A stretch of DNA of 64,000 nt from assembly GCF_050433505.1 (NCBI RefSeq), contig NZ_JBNPXC010000001.1, positions 124,001 to 188,000 of the forward strand. The letters are read 5' to 3'. The translations under genes and the position numbers were made by a program. This DNA is from Methanobacterium_D oryzae (GTDB lineage: Archaea > Methanobacteriota > Methanobacteria > Methanobacteriales > Methanobacteriaceae). Shown one piece after another: positions 7,996 through 16,739 of the stretch. Each line of letters begins with the position of its first letter. Position 1 is the stretch's first letter. Below the pieces are notes generated by a model. That model saw only the letters and a program-made list of their open reading frames with translations. It ran no database searches and was not told the origin of the DNA.

Positions 7996-10900
7996 ATGGA
8001 ATATCCAGACAGCAAATATAAGGAAATATTCAACAAATCGCCCATAGGTATCATTTTTCATGATAAAGAGGGCAATATTATAGATGCGAATAAATCTGCC
8101 CTTGAAATACTAGGAGTTCCAAAATTAGAGTATATTCTAGGGCACAATATGTTTGATTACTCCTTGATTGCAGAAAAGAAAGAAGAACTGCTTAATAAAG
8201 GCATTATCGATATTCAAGCCCCTTTAGATTTAAATTTGATGATAAGTCCTGATTATTCCCTTCCATATAAGAAAGAAGTTTTATTTTTAGATTGTACTGT
8301 TTCTGTTACTGATTCTGGTTTTTTAGTGCAAATACAGGATATTGGTGAAAGTAAAAATGTAGAAAAAGCATTTCGTGAGAGTGAAGAAAAGTTTAGGGTA
8401 CTTACAGATTCTTCTCCAGTAGCAATTATCGTTTACCATGGTGATAGGGTTCTTTATGTAAATCCCGCTTCTGAATCAATCTTAGGATATCCTAAAGAAG
8501 AGTTACTTCTCATGAATTTTATGGACTTTGTACATCCAGAGTACAAGGAAATGGTAAAAAGAGGAGTTAATAAAAGAATGGAAGGTTTGCATGGAAAAAC
8601 AAGCTATGAATTGAAAATAATCACCAAATCCGGTAAAGAAAAATGGTTGGATGTTTCAGCGAATCTTATTCAATATGAAGGGAGGGATGCAGGAATAGTC
8701 ATTTGTACCGATATTACAGACCGTAAAAATATGGAAGAGGAACTCAGAAAGTCCGAGGAAAAATCCCGTCTTCTTGTAAAATATGCACCAAGCATGATCT
8801 ATGAGATTGATTTCAGGAGTCCTAAATTTATAAGTGTTAATGACGTAATGTGCTCAATATCAGGTTATACTCGAAAAGAACTTTTATCAATGAACCCTTC
8901 CGATCTCCTTGTAGATGAGAGCAAAAAAATCTTTCAAGATAGGATTAATAAATTTCTTGCAGGAGAGGAAATAGATAATTCACTAGAATATACTGGAAAG
9001 ACAAAAGACGGACGCATAGTCTATGGACTCTTGAACATGTCATTTACATATGAAGATGGTAAACCCGTTGGGGCCATAGTTGTTGCCCATGATATTACAG
9101 AACGTAAAAAAACGGAAGAAAAATTAAAAAAGAGCCAGGTTAGTCTTTTAAATGCCCAAAAGATCGGTAAACTTGGTAACTGGGAATGGGATTTAATAAA
9201 TGAAAATTTAGAATGGTCTGATGAGATTTACAACATTTTTGGTGTTGGAAAGGATTTTGATTTAACTTTTGAGAGTATTGAGGCAATGATTCATCCAGAT
9301 GATCGAGGAAAGAATCTTCAATATGTTAATAAATTAATGGCTGGTGAAACCTCAGTAGGATATGAATTACGTATAATTAGACCAGACGGTGAAATCAGAC
9401 ATATTTATCAAAATACAGAAGTTTCAAAGAACGAATCAGGTAATGTAAATAAAATATTTGGAATTATACAGGACATTACTGAACGTAAAAAAGTTGAAAT
9501 GCAATTAAAAGAAGCACGTGATTATCTTGAAGAAAAGGTAGAGGAGCGAACAAGGGAACTTGAAGAAGCTTATAATGCCTTAAGTGAAAGTGAAGAAAAA
9601 TTCCGTGGAATTTTTAATAATGCAAATGATATGATAACATTATCTGAAATTAAAGAGAATGGAGCTATAGGAAAATTTATTGAAGTAAATGAAGTAGGAA
9701 CTGAACTTTTAGGCTATAGCAAAGAAGAATTTTTGGATATGGGCCCTAATGATATAGTTCATCCTGACACTTCTGCTTCTGTATCAGAGATAGCATCTGA
9801 AATGTTAAAAAAAGGATATGCAAGACATGAAAGCATATTAATAGCTAAAGACAGATCTAAAATACCTTTTGAAGTTTCAACCCATTTTTTCAAGCTTAGA
9901 GAAGAAGATATGATACTTGCAATTTCTAGGGATATCAGTGAACGTAAAAAAGCAGAATCAGCCCTAAAAGAAAGTGAAGAGATATACCGTAAATTACTTA
10001 GAGAATCTTTTGATGCTTGGGCTATTCACAGTGAAGGTATAATTTTAGCATGCAATAATTCTGCAGCAAAAATTTTGGGGGGAAATCTAGAAGATTTTAT
10101 AGGAAAACCCGTAATTGATTTTGTACATCCTGACTACAGACAAGTGGTAGCAAAAAGAAATTTACGAATGTATGAAGAAAGAGGGTCAGAACCTTTATTT
10201 GAACAAAGATTTTTAAAATTAGATGGGAATCCTATAGACGTAGAAGTTGTTGCTACATCTTTAACTTATAAAGGGAAACCTGCGATTCAAGTTGTTTTTC
10301 GTGACATTACAGAACGTAAAAACGCAGAAAAGCAACTAAAAGAAACAATTAACGAATTGGAACGTTCTAACATGGAATTACGTAGTTTTGCTTATATTAC
10401 TAGTCATGATTTGCAGGAACCATTGCGGACTATGGGCAGTTATGCCGGTCTTTTAAAACTTCGTTATAAAGGAAAACTAGATAATGATGCGGATGATTTT
10501 CTTGATTATATGGTTGGTGGCGCGGCAAGAATGCAAGACATGATTCAAGGATTGCTTGATTATTCACGTGTTGGAACACGAGGTGGAGAATTTAAAGATT
10601 TTAATGCAGAAGAAGCTTTGAATAATGCGCTATCTAATCTTCATTCTGCAATAGAAGAGTTCCATGCAATAATTACTCATGATCCTATGCCTGTGATTCA
10701 TGCGGATAAGATGCAAATAAGCCTTGTATTTCAAAATCTTATTGGTAACGCTCTAAAATTCCATAGAGAAGGAGTACAACCCATTATTCATATTGCAGTG
10801 CAAAAAGAAGAAGATGGATACGTATTTTCAGTTAGTGATAATGGAATAGGTATAGAAGAACAATATATTGATAGAATTTTCGAAGTTTTTAAAAGATTAC

Positions 10901-11043
10901 ACGCTATTGGAGAATATATGGGTGCGGGTATTGGGCTAGCAATAGTTAAAAGGATTATTGAACGTCATGGTGGACGCATTTGGGTTGAATCATCATTTGG
11001 AAAAGGATCTACTTTTTATTTTACAATTCCATTCAAAGCTTAA
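7996..11043 (+). CDS. Soluble sensor histidine kinase with about six PAS domains
   Basis: 1015 residues without membrane segments. About six PAS repeats can be followed (roughly 5-115, 125-245, 255-372, 380-500, 540-655, 665-785). Most end with the PAC-type DITERK motif, and a coiled coil (VEEKVEERTRELEEAY) precedes the fifth. The HisKA domain contains YITSHDLQEP with the phospho-accepting His804. The HATPase domain has an N-box (NLIGNALKFH), a G1 box (SDNGIGIEE) and a G2 box (GAGIGLAIV). Such cytoplasmic kinases are common in Methanobacteriales and usually sense redox or ligands through PAS. No response regulator lies nearby, so the output is unknown. Confidence 0.95.
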   Translation: MEYPDSKYKEIFNKSPIGIIFHDKEGNIIDANKSALEILGVPKLEYILGHNMFDYSLIAEKKEELLNKGIIDIQAPLDLNLMISPDYSLPYKKEVLFLDCTVSVTDSGFLVQIQDIGESKNVEKAFRESEEKFRVLTDSSPVAIIVYHGDRVLYVNPASESILGYPKEELLLMNFMDFVHPEYKEMVKRGVNKRMEGLHGKTSYELKIITKSGKEKWLDVSANLIQYEGRDAGIVICTDITDRKNMEEELRKSEEKSRLLVKYAPSMIYEIDFRSPKFISVNDVMCSISGYTRKELLSMNPSDLLVDESKKIFQDRINKFLAGEEIDNSLEYTGKTKDGRIVYGLLNMSFTYEDGKPVGAIVVAHDITERKKTEEKLKKSQVSLLNAQKIGKLGNWEWDLINENLEWSDEIYNIFGVGKDFDLTFESIEAMIHPDDRGKNLQYVNKLMAGETSVGYELRIIRPDGEIRHIYQNTEVSKNESGNVNKIFGIIQDITERKKVEMQLKEARDYLEEKVEERTRELEEAYNALSESEEKFRGIFNNANDMITLSEIKENGAIGKFIEVNEVGTELLGYSKEEFLDMGPNDIVHPDTSASVSEIASEMLKKGYARHESILIAKDRSKIPFEVSTHFFKLREEDMILAISRDISERKKAESALKESEEIYRKLLRESFDAWAIHSEGIILACNNSAAKILGGNLEDFIGKPVIDFVHPDYRQVVAKRNLRMYEERGSEPLFEQRFLKLDGNPIDVEVVATSLTYKGKPAIQVVFRDITERKNAEKQLKETINELERSNMELRSFAYITSHDLQEPLRTMGSYAGLLKLRYKGKLDNDADDFLDYMVGGAARMQDMIQGLLDYSRVGTRGGEFKDFNAEEALNNALSNLHSAIEEFHAIITHDPMPVIHADKMQISLVFQNLIGNALKFHREGVQPIIHIAVQKEEDGYVFSVSDNGIGIEEQYIDRIFEVFKRLHAIGEYMGAGIGLAIVKRIIERHGGRIWVESSFGKGSTFYFTIPFKA

Positions 11044-11068
11044 GCTAGCTAATTCTAAATTTAAACAT

Positions 11069-11158
11069 TTATTGAAAAAAATAGGGTATTATTAGGATTA
11101 TTGGCTTAATTAGGCTTAATATATCAGATATTATATTTAAAAGTTTAGAATAATCCAT
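11069..11158 (-). CDS. 29-residue hydrophobic peptide with a very strong ribosome binding site
   Basis: An ATG at 11158 is preceded four bases away by GGAGGTGA (plus-strand 11163-11170), an essentially perfect Shine-Dalgarno. The frame encodes 29 residues, MDYSKLLNIISDILSLIKP followed by IILIIPYFFQ, then TAA. The peptide is hydrophobic or amphipathic and could be a membrane-active peptide, a small regulator or a leader peptide. It lies on the strand opposite both neighbours, between the kinase and the ArsR gene. No family recognised. Confidence 0.55.
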   Translation of the reverse strand: MDYSKLLNIISDILSLIKPIILIIPYFFQ

Positions 11159-11319
11159 ATTTTCACCTCCCTATATTTTTTAGATATAATATGCCCACCA
11201 CTCAGATTCGAAATATAACACCGCTAAAACAGCTTATTCCCAAAATTTAGAGGTTTTTATGGATTCCCAATTCATTCCTAAAAATACAAATCTTTATATA
11301 TAATTTCATAGATATTCAT

Positions 11320-11335
11320 TTCGATACTTATCGAA
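11320..11335. promoter_or_regulatory. Perfect palindrome TTCGATA-CT-TATCGAA, probable ArsR operator
   Basis: Seven-base arms with a 2-bp centre, 22 bp upstream of the ArsR-type start and just downstream of the TATA box (CTTTATATATAA, about 11292-11303). Binding here would block initiation, fitting autorepression. Confidence 0.65.
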
Positions 11336-11357
11336 TTGTAAAATTAAGGTTGTTCAA

Positions 11358-11657
11358 ATGGATACAAAAAAAATGGCAAAGGTCTTCAAAGCACTTTCAA
11401 ACCCAAACAGGTTAGACTTATACTTGCAAATCGTTAAAGCACAGGAAACCAGCTACGAAACTGGTTGTGAATGCTTTATCAGTGATATTGCTAAATCATT
11501 AAATATTGGAGCCCCCACAATCTCTCATCACCTTAAAGAATTAGCAAATGCCGAATTAATCTTCACTGAAAGGAAAGGCAAATTCGTCGTTGCAAGGGTT
11601 AATGAAGAGATGGTTAATGAAGTAATGGAACTTTTAAAGCTGCATCAAAAGAAATAA
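11358..11657 (+). CDS. ArsR-family transcriptional regulator
   Basis: 99 residues with the winged helix-turn-helix of ArsR/SmtB regulators: KVFKALSNPNRLDLYLQIV, then the recognition helix IGAPTISHHLKELANA, then the wing. Two cysteines in GCECF before helix 3 resemble, but do not exactly match, the metal- or thiol-sensing cysteines of some ArsR proteins, so redox or metal sensing is possible. It heads a same-strand run with two flavodoxins and a nitroreductase and is preceded by a perfect palindrome. Confidence 0.92.
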   Translation: MDTKKMAKVFKALSNPNRLDLYLQIVKAQETSYETGCECFISDIAKSLNIGAPTISHHLKELANAELIFTERKGKFVVARVNEEMVNEVMELLKLHQKK

Positions 11658-11668
11658 AATTTTTTTAA

Positions 11669-11690
11669 TGACACAATTCGAAAGTTGTCA
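11669..11690. promoter_or_regulatory. Imperfect palindrome with central TTCGAA before the flavodoxins
   Basis: Outer arms TGACA and TGTCA flank a central TTCGAA (16 of 22 positions symmetric). It sits immediately upstream of a TATA-like AAATTTATAATAT that precedes the first flavodoxin gene. The TTCGA core is shared with the ArsR operator at 11320, so the same regulator may bind. Confidence 0.45.
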
Positions 11691-11719
11691 AATTTATAAT
11701 ATGTAAAAGAGGAAAAACT

Positions 11720-12169
11720 GTGAAAACTGCAATAATCTATAAATCCATACATCATGGAAATACCAAAAAAATAGCCAAAACAATAGCTGGAAGCTTAAAT
11801 GCAGATATATTTGATTTAAAAGAGGCTAAGGAAGATATTATTAAAGAATATGACATAATTGGCTTTGGTTCTGGAATATATTTTAGTAAACCTCATAAAA
11901 AGCTTATAAAATTTATTGACAGTTTAAGTGATGAAAAAACCAAAAAAGCATTCGTATTTTCAACAAGTGGGAAGAAAAAGTCCGAATTCAATGATTTATT
12001 GAAAAATAAATTATCCAGAAAAGGTTTTGAAGTTATTGGAGATTTTAATTGTAAAGGTTTTGATACGTGGGGACCTTTAAAACTTATTGGTGGTTTAAAT
12101 AAAGGAAATCCAGATGAAGAAGACCTTATAAATGCGAAAAAGTTTGCTGAAAGCTTAAAGGAGGAATAA
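11720..12169 (+). CDS. Flavodoxin (tandem copy 1)
   Basis: 149 residues starting at GTG after AAGAGGA. The N-terminal phosphate-binding loop (YKSIHHGNTKKIAKTIA) binds the FMN phosphate, and GFGSGIYFSKPHKKL and FVFSTSGKK correspond to the loops that surround the flavin. Flavodoxins carry low-potential electrons to reductases in the cytoplasm. The next gene is a close paralogue, two bases downstream. Its likely partner is the nitroreductase-like protein that follows. Confidence 0.9.
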   Translation: MKTAIIYKSIHHGNTKKIAKTIAGSLNADIFDLKEAKEDIIKEYDIIGFGSGIYFSKPHKKLIKFIDSLSDEKTKKAFVFSTSGKKKSEFNDLLKNKLSRKGFEVIGDFNCKGFDTWGPLKLIGGLNKGNPDEEDLINAKKFAESLKEE

Positions 12170-12170
12170 A

Positions 12171-12626
12171 ATGAAAACTGCGATAATTTACAAGTCTGTA
12201 CACCGTGGTAACACTAAAAAAATAGCTGAAGCAATGGCAGAAGCTCTTGAAGCAGATTTATTCGATTCAAAAGATGTTAATAAAGACATTGTTAAAGAAT
12301 ATGATTTAATTGGCTTTGGTTCTGGAATATACTATTATAAACCACATAAACAGCTTAGAAAGTTTGTTGAAGAGCTAGAAATGGTAGAAAATAAAAAAGC
12401 ATTTCATTTTTCAACAAGCGGAGATGGAAAATACTTCGACTGGTTAGAGAAAAATTTATCAAAAAAAGGTTTTGATGTTATTGGAGAATTTCATTGTAAA
12501 GGATACTATGCATACTCAATTAAAGGACTAATTAGTCGAAAAGGTTTAAATAAAGGAAAACCTGATGAATCAGATTTAAAAGATGCGAAAAAATTCGCAG
12601 AACGCCTGAAAAATAATTTAGTGTAA
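12171..12626 (+). CDS. Flavodoxin (tandem copy 2)
   Basis: 151 residues, about 60% identical by eye to the preceding flavodoxin, with the same FMN loop (YKSVHRGNTKKIAEAMA) and GFGSGIYYYKPHKQL. Its ribosome binding site AAGGAGG lies inside the last codons of the previous gene, so the two are translated together. A product of tandem duplication. Confidence 0.9.
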   Translation: MKTAIIYKSVHRGNTKKIAEAMAEALEADLFDSKDVNKDIVKEYDLIGFGSGIYYYKPHKQLRKFVEELEMVENKKAFHFSTSGDGKYFDWLEKNLSKKGFDVIGEFHCKGYYAYSIKGLISRKGLNKGKPDESDLKDAKKFAERLKNNLV

Positions 12627-12656
12627 ATTTACTAATTTAAAGTTAAAGGTGTGTTA

Positions 12657-13406
12657 ATGAAAGAAACAGAGCTTTACGAAACAATATTCAAGCGAAAATC
12701 CATTAGAAATTATGATTTAACTCCACTTGATCAAAACACATTAAATACCATTTCAACCCATTTAAATGATTTAGAATCTCTTTATGAGGATATTAAGACT
12801 GAGTTTAAGATTATAAGAACAGATGATGTTAAAAGAAGGATGATGAAAAAGGCCCCGCATTATATAGCTGCATTTTCTGAAGTTAAAGAGGGTTATTTAA
12901 CCAATATTGGATTTATGTTGCAACAGATGGATCTCTTCCTTTCTGCAAATGGAATTGGAAGTTGCTGGCAGGGAATTCCAAAACTTAAAAAAGAAGTCTT
13001 AGAAAGTGAAGAACTTAAATTCATCATTTTAATAGCATTTGGAAATCCTAATGAGCTTCTGTATCGTACCAATGTTTCAGAATTTAAAAGAAAACCTTTA
13101 AAAGAAATGAATGATTTTAATGGTCTTCAAGAGTTGCTTGAAGCAGTTCGTCTTGCCCCATCTGCCACCAATAGTCAGCCATGGTTTTTAAAAGGTGATG
13201 ATAACTTGATTCATGTTTATGCCATTAAACCGGGCTTTGTAAGGGGACTTGTGGCTAAAAAATACATCCCAATTGATGTTGGAATCGCGCTTTATCACTT
13301 GAAGCTTTCTGCAGAACATATGGGCAAAAAAACTGAAATTTTAATTGATAAAAAAAAGGATAATCTTAGTGGATATGAATATGTTGCAAGTATGAAGTTG
13401 TTTTAA
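12657..13406 (+). CDS. Nitroreductase-like flavoprotein (TM1586 type)
   Basis: The GTG at 12651 overlaps the ribosome binding site AAAGGTG, so the ATG at 12657 is preferred (249 residues). RKSIRNYDLTPLD at the N-terminus and RLAPSATNSQPW near residue 165 are nitroreductase-type FMN-binding motifs, arranged as in the putative nitroreductase TM1586 family. GIGSCWQGIPK is also typical. It follows the flavodoxins by 30 bases and probably belongs to their operon. It could reduce nitro compounds or quinones, or have another flavin-dependent role. Confidence 0.85.
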   Translation: MKETELYETIFKRKSIRNYDLTPLDQNTLNTISTHLNDLESLYEDIKTEFKIIRTDDVKRRMMKKAPHYIAAFSEVKEGYLTNIGFMLQQMDLFLSANGIGSCWQGIPKLKKEVLESEELKFIILIAFGNPNELLYRTNVSEFKRKPLKEMNDFNGLQELLEAVRLAPSATNSQPWFLKGDDNLIHVYAIKPGFVRGLVAKKYIPIDVGIALYHLKLSAEHMGKKTEILIDKKKDNLSGYEYVASMKLF

Positions 13407-13451
13407 TTAAACTGAAAAATCATTTTAATAAGTTAAATTTAATGTGTATCT

Positions 13452-13952
13452 ATGAAAGCAGAAGAATTGCACAAAGCCATTAATATAATGAACGCAAGGA
13501 TAAATGACATTATTGGCAAAGAAACAAGAGGAGTACATTTTGGGGGAAAAATAGAATTATTAGCAGCGATAGCATCAATTGAAGAACTATACGATTTAAA
13601 CTATGCGCCAGAGGCTGAAGCTAAAAGATCTGAAATTATGAATATAATGATAAATGCAATGCTTGAAGAGCAAAAAACGAGCCAAATAATTCAATTATTA
13701 AAAGATAAATGCTTAAATGATGAAGATTCTCAGAATGTAGCATATACTGAAGTGCAGAGGATAAAAAACCTTGCTAAATGGCATCAGTATTATGGAGCTG
13801 GATATAAATTTTTCAGTGCTAAATGTGCTGATGATTCTTGCAAAAAATGCAAAGAAGCTTATGATGGAGAAAAGTACTCTCTTGAACAATTAGATATGTT
13901 ACCTCCTTTGCATGGTGAATGCAGATGTGATTTAATTTTTCATAGGAAATAA
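13452..13952 (+). CDS. Unknown protein with a phage-head-like Cys/His C-terminus
   Basis: 166 residues. The first 120 are helical and unrecognised. The end holds CADDSCKKCKEAYDGEKY followed by LPPLHGECRCDLIFH. The PxHxxCRC pattern is characteristic of the C-terminus of SPP1 gp7/Mu F-like phage head morphogenesis proteins, where it probably binds metal. No other phage gene is near, so this may be a domesticated or independently used fold. The ribosome binding site is weak. Confidence 0.6.
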   Translation: MKAEELHKAINIMNARINDIIGKETRGVHFGGKIELLAAIASIEELYDLNYAPEAEAKRSEIMNIMINAMLEEQKTSQIIQLLKDKCLNDEDSQNVAYTEVQRIKNLAKWHQYYGAGYKFFSAKCADDSCKKCKEAYDGEKYSLEQLDMLPPLHGECRCDLIFHRK

Positions 13953-13974
13953 TTTTAGATTTTTAGAGGAGATT

Positions 13975-15141
13975 ATGGCTTTGTTATACAGAACTTTTGG
14001 AAAAACAGGCGAAAAAGTTTCAATACTTGGTTTTGGATGTATGAGACTTCCAATACTTAATGGTAACCCTATAGAAATAAATGGGCCTCTGGCAACTCAG
14101 ATGCTTCATTATGGCATAGATCATGGTGTAAATTATGTGGATACTGCCTATCCTTATCATGGTCTCTCTGCAACTGAAGGTGGTATGAGTGAAATTTTCG
14201 TTGGAAATGCTCTAAAAGATGGTTATAGGGACCAGGTTTATCTATCAACTAAGTTACCAAGCTGGAATGTAGGGAAAAAAGAAGACTTTAGTTATTATCT
14301 TGATGAGCAGCTTAAACGGCTTCAGACTGATAAAATTGATTTTTATCTTCTCCATGGCCTTGGCCATAGCACGTGGGGAAATTTAAAGGATCTGGATGTT
14401 TTTGAGTTTCTAGATTCTGCCATTGAAGAAGATAAAATAGGATATGCGGGGTTTTCATTCCATGATGAACTTGAACTTTTCAAAAAAATTTTGGATTCTT
14501 ACAATTGGAGTTTTGCTCAAATACAGTATAATTACATGGATCAGGAGTTTCAGGCAGGAAGGGCAGGTCTTGAATACATGGCATCTAAAAATATGGGAAC
14601 TGCGATTATGGAACCGTTAAGAGGAGGATGCCTTACACATAATATCCCACCAGATATTCAAACTATATGGAATAGGGCTGAAACTAAAAGAAGTCTTGCT
14701 GAATGGGCTTTACGCTTCCTCTGGGACAAACAAGAAGTTAATGTTGTTTTAAGTGGTATGAATGTAATGGATGATGTTAAAGAGAATATTAAGATTGCAG
14801 AGGAGGGTTATGCAAATAGTCTTACTGATGCAGAGAAAAATCTGATTCATGAAGTTAGAGAGGCTTACGGTGCAAGAATTCATGTAGGTTGCACTGGCTG
14901 TAACTACTGTATGCCCTGTCCAGAAGGAGTGGATATTCCCTTGAATTTAAACCTGTTAAATGATGTTTATGTATATCAGAATATGGCAAAGCCTTCTGGT
15001 AATTATTCATTCTTAAAAGCTAAAAAGGCGAGCGCGTCATTTTGTGATGAATGTGGTGAGTGTGAAGAAAAATGCACGCAAAATATCTCCATAAGGAACT
15101 ATCTTAAAGAGGCTGAAGAAACATTTGAAAAAAGTAAGTAG
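13975..15141 (+). CDS. Aldo/keto reductase with C-terminal [4Fe-4S] domain
   Basis: 388 residues. The aldo/keto reductase barrel spans about 1-290 (GKTGEKVSILGFGCMRLP at the start, VDTAYPYHG with the Asp and Tyr of the catalytic set, DKIDFYLLHG). It is followed by ferredoxin-like clusters: CTGCNYCMPCPEGVD (about 304-318) and CDECGECEEKC (about 362-372). This predicted oxidoreductase type is frequent in anaerobes. Its substrate is unknown, and electrons may pass between NADPH or F420 systems and ferredoxin. The ribosome binding site TAGAGGAG is strong. Confidence 0.92.
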   Translation: MALLYRTFGKTGEKVSILGFGCMRLPILNGNPIEINGPLATQMLHYGIDHGVNYVDTAYPYHGLSATEGGMSEIFVGNALKDGYRDQVYLSTKLPSWNVGKKEDFSYYLDEQLKRLQTDKIDFYLLHGLGHSTWGNLKDLDVFEFLDSAIEEDKIGYAGFSFHDELELFKKILDSYNWSFAQIQYNYMDQEFQAGRAGLEYMASKNMGTAIMEPLRGGCLTHNIPPDIQTIWNRAETKRSLAEWALRFLWDKQEVNVVLSGMNVMDDVKENIKIAEEGYANSLTDAEKNLIHEVREAYGARIHVGCTGCNYCMPCPEGVDIPLNLNLLNDVYVYQNMAKPSGNYSFLKAKKASASFCDECGECEEKCTQNISIRNYLKEAEETFEKSK

Positions 15142-15162
15142 CTGATTTAAATCAGCTATTTT
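15139..15162. terminator. Bidirectional terminator-like palindrome
   Basis: A perfect 20-bp palindrome (TAGCTGATTT / AAATCAGCTA, 15139-15158) followed by T5, lying between the convergent aldo/keto reductase and hydrolase genes. It starts within the stop codon of the former. Confidence 0.6.
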
Positions 15163-15905
15163 TAAAGATTTTTAAGAAATTCAAGTATTGCATTGACTGT
15201 TTGTTCTTGCTGTTGCTCTCTTGTTATGGTACTGTTATTATCTCCTGTTTGTACTCTATAATTACCATAGTTGTAATGATTTCCCCCATTTATGGTAATG
15301 AATGTAGTATTTGCCGGGAATTTATTTTTATTTTTTTCAATATCTTCGCTTGTTGTAAGATTATCAAGTGATCCTCTAATTGATAATGTTTTAAATGTGG
15401 CATTTGAAGCATTTGATGAAGGATAAGCAGCCAAATATATAACTCCTTTAATTTTATCCTGATTATCTACTGCATAATCCGATGCAAAAACACCACCAAG
15501 TGAATGACCTCCAATTACCCAAGTTTCAATCTCTGGATAATCAGCTATGACATCATCTGCTTTATCAGCTCCGAAAAATGCTAAATTAAATGGCATTTTA
15601 ACGATTATGGCAGTATAACCCTCTGAAGCAAGTTTAGAAGCTATTACTGAATATGATTCCGCCTGAACTTTACCTCCAGGGTAAATTATTATCCCCGTAT
15701 TGCTTTTGTTCTTTGTAGGAGTAAATGTAATGGAATCATCTGTATTATTTACAGTATAAGAATTAGTTGATTTAAGCGCAGCTAAAGCCGTATTATCTGC
15801 ATGATAATAGTCAGAAACATAAAATATAAACCCAGCTGCTGCTATTAGAATTATAGCTAAAGCTATTATTCCTATTAATTTCTTTTTAGAGTTTATATAT
15901 TTCAT
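15162..15905 (-). CDS. Membrane-anchored alpha/beta hydrolase
   Basis: 247 residues. An N-terminal hydrophobic segment (about 10-30) anchors or exports the protein. The nucleophile elbow GGHSLGG is near residue 130, GNHYNYG near 207 supplies the catalytic His, and an Asp in between (RGSLDNL) completes a likely triad. It resembles dienelactone hydrolase/alpha-beta hydrolase 5 family proteins found on the outside of methanogens. The substrate is unknown. It is convergent with the gene before and divergent from the gene after. Confidence 0.85.
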   Translation of the reverse strand: MKYINSKKKLIGIIALAIILIAAAGFIFYVSDYYHADNTALAALKSTNSYTVNNTDDSITFTPTKNKSNTGIIIYPGGKVQAESYSVIASKLASEGYTAIIVKMPFNLAFFGADKADDVIADYPEIETWVIGGHSLGGVFASDYAVDNQDKIKGVIYLAAYPSSNASNATFKTLSIRGSLDNLTTSEDIEKNKNKFPANTTFITINGGNHYNYGNYRVQTGDNNSTITREQQQEQTVNAILEFLKNL

Positions 15906-16003
15906 AGGAATTCCCCAGTTAATTTGTGTTTAATTATTTATTATTAAAAGTATCGCTAAAATTATATTTTAGATTTGACAAAACATAAAGATTAGGGATT
16001 AAA

Positions 16004-16684
16004 ATGGCAGATGACTATTATATTAACCTTGAAAAATATTCATTAGGAAAGTTTAAGCAAGAATTAAAAGAATCTGAACTCCTTCCAAGTAGAAAAATAT
16101 TAAAAGAACAAATTGATGAGAAATTCAAAATCTTAGAATATAATGGTATTCATAATCTTCAAGATCTCACATTAACCTTAAAAACGCCGCAAAAAACTAA
16201 AGAATTTGCAAAAAAATCTAATTTATCCCCAGATTATCTTCTAATTTTAAGAAGAGAGGTTAATAGTAACACGCCAAAGCCTGTTAACCTTGAAAAATTC
16301 CCTGGGATCGAAAAAGATGTGTTGAAAAAATTAAATGAAATTAAAATAAAAAATACTGCCCATTTATTTAAAAGAATTAAAACAGAGGAAGATAGGAAAG
16401 AACTATCTGCTGAAACAGGTGTAAACCAAAATCAAATTCTGGAATTAACAAAATTAACTGACTTGTCAAGAGTTAAATGGATTGGACCAGTTTTTGCACG
16501 GATTTTTCTAGATTCTGGGATCGATACTGTTGAAAAACTATCTTTAGCAGAAACCACGAGCTTGTATAAAAAGCTTGTGGAAATTAATAACAAAAAAGGA
16601 TATACTAAAGCCAAATTTATTGAAAATGATGTTAAATTGTGTATAGATGTATCTAAAATGGTTCCTAGAGCAATAGACTATTAA
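16004..16684 (+). CDS. DUF4332-like helix-hairpin-helix protein
   Basis: 226 residues made of repeated helical hairpins (EYNGIHNLQDLTLTLK, FPGIEKDVLKKLNEIKIKNT, WIGPVFARIFLDSGIDTVEK). Each resembles the GxGxxxAxxLxxxGI pattern of helix-hairpin-helix folds grouped as DUF4332. Such modules often touch DNA or proteins without sequence specificity. Three C-proximal hairpins are followed by a short tail. The role is unknown. Confidence 0.75.
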   Translation: MADDYYINLEKYSLGKFKQELKESELLPSRKILKEQIDEKFKILEYNGIHNLQDLTLTLKTPQKTKEFAKKSNLSPDYLLILRREVNSNTPKPVNLEKFPGIEKDVLKKLNEIKIKNTAHLFKRIKTEEDRKELSAETGVNQNQILELTKLTDLSRVKWIGPVFARIFLDSGIDTVEKLSLAETTSLYKKLVEINNKKGYTKAKFIENDVKLCIDVSKMVPRAIDY

Positions 16685-16739
16685 AAAATCAAATATTGTA
16701 TAAATCTGAATTAAAATCCAAAATACTTGAGATGATCAG

